In this document: one piece after another, positions 25,891-30,580 of the stretch
Numbering within the stretch: the stretch's first letter is position 1
Layout of the letters: each line of letters opens with the position of its first letter
Assembly (NCBI GenBank): GCA_020201295.1
Contig: JAIVHA010000012.1
Span: 1-30,580 of the forward strand
Length of the DNA stretch: 30,580 nucleotides
Direction: 5' to 3'
DNA from: Lysobacteraceae bacterium
Lineage (GTDB): Bacteria > Pseudomonadota > Gammaproteobacteria > DSM-19610
Position numbers and translations under genes: made by a program
Notes under the pieces: model-generated
The model's database searches: none
What the model was told of the DNA's origin: nothing
Seen by the model: the letters and a program-made list of their open reading frames with translations, nothing else

Positions 25891-26832
25891 ATGACCCCGC
25901 TGGCGGTCGCGGCGGCGGTCATCGTCGGCCCCGATGGCCGCATCCTCATCAGCCGTCGTCATGATCACCTGCATCAGGGCGGGCTGTGGGAGTTTCCCGG
26001 CGGCAAGCAGGAGCCCGGCGAGGACGCCCGCCAGGCGCTGCGGCGGGAACTCCACGAGGAACTGGGCATCGAGGTGCTGCAGGCACGGCCGCTGATCCGC
26101 GTCCTCCACGACTATGACGACCACCGCGTGTTGCTCGATGTGTGGCGGGTCGAGGCCTTCAGTGGCACGCCGCAGGGGCGGGAAGGCCAGCCCCTGGTGT
26201 GGGTCACGCCGGAGGAACTGGGCCAGTACGACTTTCCCGCCGCCAATCGTCCCATCCTGCGCGCCGCCCGGCTGCCGGACCGCTATCTCATCACCCCGGA
26301 GCCCGGCCCTGACCTGGACGCCTTCCTGGGCCAGCTGGAAGCCGCCCTGGCGCGCGGTATCCGCCTGCTGCAGTTGCGCGCCAAAGCCCTGTCACCCGAC
26401 GCCTATGCCCGCCTGGCGGCGCGGGTGGTCCCCCTGGCCCGGGTACAGGGGGCGCGGGTGCTCCTGAGCGGCCCGGCGGAGCTGGTGCGGGAGCTGGGTG
26501 CCGCCGGCCTGCACCTGTCCAGCGCCGCCCTGCGGACCTGCCAGGGCCGCCCCCTGCCGGAGGAGTACTGGCTGTGCGCCTCCTGCCATGACGGCGCCGA
26601 GCTGGCCCGGGCCGTGCGTCTGGGCGCCGACTGCGTCCTGTTGTCGCCGGTGCAGGCCACCGCCAGTCACCCGGGGGTCACTCCCCTGGGCTGGTCCGCC
26701 TTCCAGGCCCTGAGCGATTCCTGCCCCCTGCCCGTGTACGCCCTGGGCGGCCTGGGTCCCGCGGACCTGGCAACGGCCTGGCAGCACGGCGCCCAGGGCA
26801 TCGCCGCCATCCGCGGCCTGTGGGAGGCCTGA
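25891..26832 (+). CDS. Nudix hydrolase (MutT-like) fused to a ThiE/TenI-like domain
   Basis: A 313-residue two-domain protein. Residues 1-130 are a MutT-type Nudix domain with AVIVGPDGRILISRRHDHLH, WEFPGGKQEPGEDARQALRR continuing into ELHEELGIE (the Nudix box), and TPEELGQYDFPAANRPIL; this family removes oxidised nucleotides such as 8-oxo-dGTP. Residues about 145-313 are a thiamine-phosphate-synthase-like barrel: LLQLRAKALSPDAYARLA, AAGLHLSSAAL, ADCVLLSPVQATASHPGVTP and VYALGGLGPADLATAWQHGA. The usual ThiE pyrophosphate residues are only partly kept, so a TenI-like or divergent role is likely. Such fusions are known in gammaproteobacteria. I chose ATG 25891 with GAGG just upstream. ATG 25864 would overlap argJ. 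Confidence 0.88.
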   Translation: MTPLAVAAAVIVGPDGRILISRRHDHLHQGGLWEFPGGKQEPGEDARQALRRELHEELGIEVLQARPLIRVLHDYDDHRVLLDVWRVEAFSGTPQGREGQPLVWVTPEELGQYDFPAANRPILRAARLPDRYLITPEPGPDLDAFLGQLEAALARGIRLLQLRAKALSPDAYARLAARVVPLARVQGARVLLSGPAELVRELGAAGLHLSSAALRTCQGRPLPEEYWLCASCHDGAELARAVRLGADCVLLSPVQATASHPGVTPLGWSAFQALSDSCPLPVYALGGLGPADLATAWQHGAQGIAAIRGLWEA

Positions 26833-27296
26833 TGCGCGGCCGTGGCCTGCTCGTCCTGGTCCTGGGCCTGGTGCTCGGGGTGCTGGCAATCCAGTTGCCC
26901 GACTGGCTGCGCCCGACCGACGAGGGCACTCCCTTGCCCACCATCCCTCTGCCGGCGGCGGACCCGGCCTGCGATCCCAGCCAGACCCTGTGCAGCGCCG
27001 GCGATGCCGACCGGCGCCTGGCCCTGCGCCTGCAGGGCCCGGTGACGGGCCTGCGGCCCTTCCGGGTGGAGCTGGTGGCAGCGGGCATGAAGGTGCGCGA
27101 GGTACAGCTGGAATTCACCATGCCCGACATGGACATGGGCCAGAACCGCTACCGGCTGCTGCCCGAGGGCAATGGCTGGGTGGGACTGGTCACCCTGCCC
27201 ATCTGTACCACCGGTCGCAGTGACTGGCGGGTGACGGTGCGGGTGCTGGGAGACGAACAGCAGTGGGAGGCGGGTTTTCCCTTCGAGATGCAGTAA
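26832..27296 (+). CDS. Membrane-anchored periplasmic protein of unknown function with MPDMDMG motif
   Basis: A 154-residue protein coupled to the Nudix gene by TGATG. A basic start (MRGRG) leads into a transmembrane or uncleaved signal helix (about residues 5-22, LLVLVLGLVLGVLAIQLP). A proline-rich linker and a beta-rich periplasmic domain follow. The core reads EVQLEFTMPDMDMGQNRYRL and then WVGLVTLPICTTGRSDWRVT, resembling the FixH/YtkA-like layout in which a Met-rich MPxMxM strand precedes a glycine-aromatic strand. Three cysteines (DPACDPSQTLC and PIC) could form disulfides or bind metal. I infer a periplasmic beta-sandwich, possibly copper-related. No specific function can be assigned. 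Confidence 0.7.
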   Translation: MRGRGLLVLVLGLVLGVLAIQLPDWLRPTDEGTPLPTIPLPAADPACDPSQTLCSAGDADRRLALRLQGPVTGLRPFRVELVAAGMKVREVQLEFTMPDMDMGQNRYRLLPEGNGWVGLVTLPICTTGRSDWRVTVRVLGDEQQWEAGFPFEMQ

Positions 27297-27326
27297 ATAG
27301 GGGACAGACCCCGTTTCCCAGCCCCT

Positions 27327-27376
27327 GTAGGAGCGGCCTTTGGCCGCGAACATTCGCGGGCAGAGCCCGCTCCTAC
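27327..27376. repeat. REP doublet between convergent genes; supplies the yacG stop
   Basis: GTAGGAGCGGCCTTTGGCCG opens it (GGCC core). It closes with CGGGCAGAGCCCGCTCCTAC (GGGC core), so the halves belong to different subtypes. The terminal GTAG, read on the minus strand, contains the TAG stop codon of yacG. Confidence 0.85.
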
Positions 27377-27564
27377 CTTTCTTCCGGTTCCGAATCATCC
27401 TCCCCCGGCCGTTCCTCTCCCACAATCCGGTGGCGTTCCTCGAACCATTCCCCCAGGTCGATCAGGCGGCAGCGGTCGCTGCAGAAGGGCCGGTGGCGTT
27501 GTTCGGCGGTCCAGGGGACGGCTTTGCCGCAGGTGGGGCAAGGGACCGTGACGGGGGTCTTCAT
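27373..27564 (-). CDS. yacG: DNA gyrase inhibitor YacG (zinc-binding)
   Basis: A 63-residue zinc protein that in E. coli binds GyrB and blocks DNA binding by gyrase. The four cysteines are in PCPTCGKAVPW and RPFCSDRCRLIDLGEWFEE, the C-X2-C/C-X3-C pattern of the family, with the RLIDLG.W motif after them. The tail is acidic (EERPGEDDSEPEER). I favour ATG 27564. GTG 27570, directly after the zapD stop, would add two residues. No strong ribosome-binding site is seen, so coupling to zapD is likely. Its TAG stop falls inside a REP end. Confidence 0.93.
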   Translation of the reverse strand: MKTPVTVPCPTCGKAVPWTAEQRHRPFCSDRCRLIDLGEWFEERHRIVGEERPGEDDSEPEER

Positions 27565-27570
27565 GGACAC

Positions 27571-28371
27571 TCAGATGATGCAGCAGCCAAGGGAGAAGGA
27601 TACATCCTGGCGTGTCTGCAGCGGGCGCTCTCCGATCACCGGCACTTCCAGGAAGCGCACCGTGAAGCGGTGCTTGCCACCGCTGATCTCGGCGAAATAG
27701 GGTGCCCCGGCGGGCACGGCCACGCGCACCATCTGGCAGGGCAGGTTGGGGTCGAGGGTCTTCTGGAAGAAACCGCCCGGTGCTTCCTCGGGGCGCATCA
27801 CCGCGCTGTCGCGGGTCAGGCGCAGGATGAGCTGGATGGCCTCGGCAATGCTGTCGAAGTGATGCAGCCAGCCGGACAGATCGCGGGTGCGCTGCTCTGC
27901 CGGCTGCTTCAGCCAGAAATGATATTCGGGCAGATCGAAATCGCAGGTGCCACCGGGAATCGCGCTGCGCTGCATGATGGCGGAGAGGAATTCGTTCTTC
28001 TTGAGGGTGCTGATGATCTGGCCGTTGATGCCGTGCAACTGGTCGATGAGCCGGTCCAGCTCGTCGAGGATGCCCACCAGCAGGCTGTGGTCCACATTGG
28101 GGTTCTGTTCCAGCTTGGCCAGTTTCTGGATATGGCGGTCCAGTTCCTTCATGGCCTCGGTCTTGAGGTCGGCGCGGCCGAAGATGTGCATGATCTCCAG
28201 CAGGCTGTGCAGGGTATTGCGGCTGTCCCACTCGCTGCTGCCCGCCAGGTAGCGGGAGGCCTGGCGAAACAGGAACTCCAGCCGCAAAAAGGTCCGGATG
28301 CGCTCGTTCAGCGGCTGTTCGTAGTGGATGTGGTCGGCCACGGGGGCGGGTTTCCGGTGCGGTTGCTGCAT
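27571..28371 (-). CDS. zapD: Cell division protein ZapD (YacF)
   Basis: A 266-residue FtsZ-crosslinking protein that binds the FtsZ C-terminal peptide and bundles filaments. The N-terminal helical region has YEQPLNERIRTFLRLEFLFR (about residues 17-36). Next come EIMHIFGRADLKTEAMKELD and LNGINGQ-like LHGINGQIISTLKKNEFLSA, and the C-terminal beta domain starts with GTCDFDLPEYHFWL. The end ISGGKHRFTVRFLE then FSLGCCII matches the family. It has the usual length or slightly more. It lies between coaE and yacG, the standard gammaproteobacterial order, but separated from coaE by 230 bp of REP sequence. Confidence 0.95.
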   Translation of the reverse strand: MQQPHRKPAPVADHIHYEQPLNERIRTFLRLEFLFRQASRYLAGSSEWDSRNTLHSLLEIMHIFGRADLKTEAMKELDRHIQKLAKLEQNPNVDHSLLVGILDELDRLIDQLHGINGQIISTLKKNEFLSAIMQRSAIPGGTCDFDLPEYHFWLKQPAEQRTRDLSGWLHHFDSIAEAIQLILRLTRDSAVMRPEEAPGGFFQKTLDPNLPCQMVRVAVPAGAPYFAEISGGKHRFTVRFLEVPVIGERPLQTRQDVSFSLGCCII

Positions 28372-28445
28372 GGCGGGCTATTGTCCACCAGTGCCAGGGT
28401 GGGTGCAAATGTGGCCTCAGCCCGACACATTACCCTCCAGGCCCC

Positions 28446-28605
28446 GTAGGAGCGGGCTTCGCCCGCGAACATGGTTTCCCCTCCGGCCCCCTGTAGGAGC
28501 GGGCTCTGCCCGCGAACATGGTTTCCCCTCCGACCCCCCTGTAGGAGCGGGCTTCGCCCGCGAACGGGATTGCCACGACGGTTCGCGGGCAGAGCCCGCT
28601 CCTAC
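28446..28605. repeat. REP cluster: three direct copies and one inverted copy
   Basis: Direct REPs start at 28446, 28493 and 28541 (GTAGGAGCGGGC...GCCCGCGAAC), giving a 47-48 bp tandem unit whose spacer ATGGTTTCCCCTCCG is also repeated. A fourth copy at 28581-28605 is inverted. The last pair (28541-28605) is nearly identical to the doublet at 29386-29450, including the linker TTGCCACGACG. Its terminal GTAG supplies the stop codon of coaE. Confidence 0.88.
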
Positions 28606-29237
28606 AGGGGGGTCGGTGCCCGGGCCTTTGCCGCCAGGTCCAGGTAGCCGGCATGGCATTCATCCACGGCCTGCCGCAGGGCCTCCGGGGTGCCGTCATT
28701 GACGATGGTGTCGTCGGCCATGGCGCGACGCTGCTCGCGGCTGGCCTGGGCCGCCAGGATGCCGTCCAGGGTGGCCGGGTCCAGGCCGCGGTTCTGCACC
28801 CGCTGGCGCTGCAGGGCCTCGGGACAATCGATCAGCAACACCCGGTCCACATCTCCGCGGGCACCGCTTTCCACCAGCAGGGGGATGACCCAGATGCAGT
28901 AGGGTGTCTGCAATGCGGCGATACGGCGCAGGGATTCCGCCCGGATCCGTGGATGGAGCAGGGCCTCCAGTTTCTGTCGTGCGGCCGGGTTGGCGAATAC
29001 CCGCTCCCGCAATCGCTCGCGCCGCAGGCAGCCCTCGCCATCGAGTAGGTCGGTGCCGAAGTGCGCCACGATGGCCTCCAGGGCCGGCTGGCCCGGGGCC
29101 ACCAATTCTCGGGCGATGACATCGGTATCGATGACGGGCACCCCGCGTTCCGCGAAGCGGGCCGCGGCGGTCGACTTGCCGCTGCCGATGCCCCCGGTGA
29201 GGCCGATGATGAGAGGTGGGTGGGCAGTGACGGGCAT
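28602..29237 (-). CDS. coaE: Dephospho-CoA kinase
   Basis: The last enzyme of coenzyme A synthesis, phosphorylating the 3'-hydroxyl of dephospho-CoA. The 211-residue P-loop kinase shows IIGLTGGIGSGKSTAA (Walker A, residues about 9-24), VIDTDVIARELVAPGQPAL, LHPRIRAE, WVIPLLVESGARGDVDRVLL and CPEALQRQRVQNRGLD, then ASREQRRAMADDTIVNDGT. I chose ATG 29237 (MPVTAHPPLIIGL). The frame stays open further upstream by chance, including across pilD, which is not real coding. Its TAG stop lies in the end of a REP. The pilD-coaE-zapD-yacG order is typical. Confidence 0.96.
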   Translation of the reverse strand: MPVTAHPPLIIGLTGGIGSGKSTAAARFAERGVPVIDTDVIARELVAPGQPALEAIVAHFGTDLLDGEGCLRRERLRERVFANPAARQKLEALLHPRIRAESLRRIAALQTPYCIWVIPLLVESGARGDVDRVLLIDCPEALQRQRVQNRGLDPATLDGILAAQASREQRRAMADDTIVNDGTPEALRQAVDECHAGYLDLAAKARAPTPL

Positions 29238-29299
29238 GGTGGCCAGTATAACGCGGCGGCACGCCTTCATGCCGGTCCGGCGTTGCCACGACCGGCCCT

Positions 29300-29366
29300 G
29301 TAGGAGCGGGCTCAAGGTGAGACCGCGTTGCGGTCGAGAGAGTGCCCTGGGGCATGGCCGCGAACG
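29300..29366 (+). repeat. Expanded-loop REP variant
   Basis: GTAGGAGCGGGCT is followed by about 40 extra bases (CAAGGTGAGACCGCGTTGCG and onward to GCCCTGGGGCATG) before the closing GCCGCGAAC. The extra part can form two small hairpins (GACCGC/GCGGTC and GCCC/GGGC). The first 57 bp match the reverse complement of 1291-1347 with a single difference. It lies 62 bp upstream of the coaE start. Confidence 0.75.
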
Positions 29367-29385
29367 TGAAGCCTCTCCGGACCCT

Positions 29386-29450
29386 GTAGGAGCGGGCTTT
29401 GCCCGCGAACGGGGTTGCCACGACGGTTCGCGGGCAGAGCCCGCTCCTAC
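29386..29450. repeat. REP doublet after pilD
   Basis: A direct copy (29386-29410) and an inverted copy (29426-29450) flank the linker GGGGTTGCCACGACG. It is almost identical to 28541-28605. The end contributes the TAG stop codon of pilD. Confidence 0.88.
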
Positions 29451-30367
29451 AGGCCCACCCAGCGCAGGTAGGCGCCGCTGATCTCGCTCCCCCACAGCAG
29501 GGCGATCCAGCCGGCGGCGGCCAGGTAGGGACCGAAGGGAATGGGCAGCTGGCGGTCGCGGCCCAGCAGCAGGATCATGGCGACCCCGGTCACGGCGCCC
29601 ACCAGGGACGACAGGATCACGATCACCGGCAGCGCCTGCCAGCCCATCCAGGCGCCGAGCAGGGCCAGCAATTTGAAGTCCCCATAGCCCATGCCTTCCT
29701 TGCCGGTGATCAGGCGGAACAAATGGTAGATGCCCCACAGCACCAGGTAGCCGGCGGCGGCACCGAGGATGGCGCTGCGGCTGTCGGCGAACAGGGGGAA
29801 CAGGCTCAGCACCAGCCCCAGCCACAGGAAGGGCAGGGTGATGGCATCGGGCAGCAGCTGGTGATCGAAGTCGATCATGCTCAGTGCGATCAGCGCCCAG
29901 GTCAGCAGCAGGGCGGCGGCGGCCTCCCCGCCATAGCCGAAATGCCAGGCGACAACGGCGGAAAAGCCGGCCGTGGCCAGCTCCACCAGTGGATAGCGCA
30001 GGCCGATGGCGGCCTGGCAGGAGGAACAGCGCCCGCGCAGCCACAGCCAGCTGAGCACCGGGATGTTTTCATACCAGCGGATGCCGTGGCCACAGTGGGG
30101 GCAGCGCGAGCGCGGCGACACCAGTCCCAGGGGCGGCTCCGCGTCGGCGGGCGCTGTCTCGCCATTGGATTCCAGCAATTGCTCGCGCCACTCGCGCTCC
30201 ATCATGAGCGGCAAGCGGTGGATGACCACGTTGAGGAAGCTGCCCACCACCAGCCCCAGCAGGGCCGTGACGATGATGAAGGCCGTCGGGCTGTCTTGCA
30301 GCAGCTGGATGAGCAGGATCTGGTCCAAGGTCGTCTCAGTTAACGGGAAGTCGTCGCGCGACTTCAT
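29447..30367 (-). CDS. pilD: Prepilin peptidase/N-methyltransferase PilD (type IV)
   Basis: An inner-membrane aspartic peptidase that cleaves and N-methylates type IV pilins and type II secretion pseudopilins. The 306-residue protein starts with ATG 30367, with AAGGA seven bases upstream. The N-terminal hydrophobic segment ALLGLVVGSFLNVVIHRLPL precedes the cytoplasmic zinc-binding cysteines (RCPHCGHGIRWYENIP and GRCSSCQAAIG). The catalytic aspartates are in SMIDFDHQLLPDAITLP and GMGYGDFKLLALLGAW. Six to eight membrane segments follow the expected layout, ending in PIPFGPYLAAAGWIALL. Normally pilB and pilC lie upstream, and they would be beyond the right edge of the window. Confidence 0.96.
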   Translation of the reverse strand: MKSRDDFPLTETTLDQILLIQLLQDSPTAFIIVTALLGLVVGSFLNVVIHRLPLMMEREWREQLLESNGETAPADAEPPLGLVSPRSRCPHCGHGIRWYENIPVLSWLWLRGRCSSCQAAIGLRYPLVELATAGFSAVVAWHFGYGGEAAAALLLTWALIALSMIDFDHQLLPDAITLPFLWLGLVLSLFPLFADSRSAILGAAAGYLVLWGIYHLFRLITGKEGMGYGDFKLLALLGAWMGWQALPVIVILSSLVGAVTGVAMILLLGRDRQLPIPFGPYLAAAGWIALLWGSEISGAYLRWVGL

Positions 30368-30374
30368 CCTGATT

Positions 30375-30488
30375 CCTTCTCCCTCCGGGAGAAGGTGCCC
30401 GAAGGGCGGATGAGGGAGGTGGTCCTGGCGATGGTGCCGGTATTCCCCCCCCCTCACCCCAACCCTCTCCCCCGCGGGGGAGAGGGGG
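30375..30488. repeat. Paired repeat of the CCCTCACCCCAACCCTCTCC family, upstream of pilD
   Basis: CCTTCTCCCTCCGGGAGAAGG plus GGCGGATGAGGG on the left faces CCCTCACCCCAACCCTCTCC plus GGGGGAGAGGG on the right. Its layout matches the pair between ftsA and ftsZ (17560-17644). The left module ends eight bases before the pilD start codon on the minus strand, so it forms part of the pilD leader and includes its ribosome-binding site region. Confidence 0.75.
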
Positions 30489-30523
30489 CGTTGTGTTGTC
30501 CGGCTACCCGGAATGATGCACCC

Positions 30524-30580
30524 GTAGGAGCGGCCTTCGGCCGCGAATGGCGGTTGTGGTAACCCCAGACGGTTCGCGGC
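30524..30580. repeat. REP, GGCC core, cut by the window edge
   Basis: GTAGGAGCGGCCTTCGGCCG opens the element. A partial inverted half (GACGGTTCGCGGC) runs to the last base. It is of the same GGCC subtype as the left half of 27327-27376. Confidence 0.75.

Noticed and set aside
27340..28449. Plus-strand ORF of 369 codons opposite yacG/zapD
   Set aside because: It is antisense to well-identified yacG and zapD and starts inside a REP.
28446..28605. Possible CRISPR-like array
   Set aside because: The repeats are palindromic REPs, the spacers are nearly identical rather than unique, and no cas gene is present.
29238..30044. Upstream extension of the coaE frame through part of pilD
   Set aside because: The P-loop region of CoaE starts just after ATG 29237. 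The upstream part is read in the wrong frame across pilD and REP sequence.

Overview
The window is a high-GC chromosomal segment from a gammaproteobacterium. The evidence is an mDAP-type dcw cluster in canonical order (mraZ-rsmH-ftsL-ftsI-murE-murF-mraY-murD-ftsW-murG-murC-murB-ddl-ftsQ-ftsA-ftsZ), followed by lpxC, dciA, an M23 peptidase gene, secA, argJ and a MutT/ThiE-like fusion, then the opposing block pilD-coaE-zapD-yacG. ZapD, YacG and the PilD-CoaE linkage are gammaproteobacterial hallmarks. GTAG-type REP elements like those of Pseudomonas-related lineages are abundant. A purple-sulfur/Chromatiales-like lineage is my guess from gene style only.

Layout. 1-1250: the orfA/orfB end of an IS3-family element on the minus strand, running off the left edge and abutting a REP. 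1257-1601: REP, a perfect intrinsic terminator and the remains of an unidentified minus-strand gene. 1700-1777: a strong sigma-70-like promoter and a 10-bp-period MraZ operator. 1789-18888: the dcw cluster, mostly with ATGA/GTGA stop-start overlaps, including two small unrecognised ORFs (25 codons between mraY and murD; 54 codons between murC and murB). 18889-19362: REP-bearing spacer before lpxC. 19363-27296: lpxC, convergent dciA, divergent M23 gene, secA, argJ, Nudix/ThiE-like fusion and a membrane-anchored Met-rich protein. 27373-30367: yacG, zapD, coaE and pilD on the minus strand, interspersed with REPs.

The genes work together in making lipid II precursors (MurC-F, Ddl, MurB, MraY, MurG), building the divisome (FtsL, FtsQ, FtsI, FtsW, FtsA, FtsZ, ZapD), outer-membrane lipid A synthesis (LpxC) and protein export (SecA).

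The most striking anomaly is a series of apparent internal deletions of roughly 40-90 codons: at the ftsI/murE junction and in murF, murB, ftsQ and argJ, and possibly in the gene upstream of mraZ. Several of these genes are essential single-copy genes, so the pattern points first to an assembly or sequencing artefact. If real, it would be remarkable. The second theme is REP biology: three consecutive minus-strand genes (pilD, coaE, yacG) take their TAG stop codon from the GTAG end of a REP, and an expanded-loop REP variant occurs in inverted orientation near both ends of the window. I see no defence system, CRISPR array, tRNA or rRNA gene.
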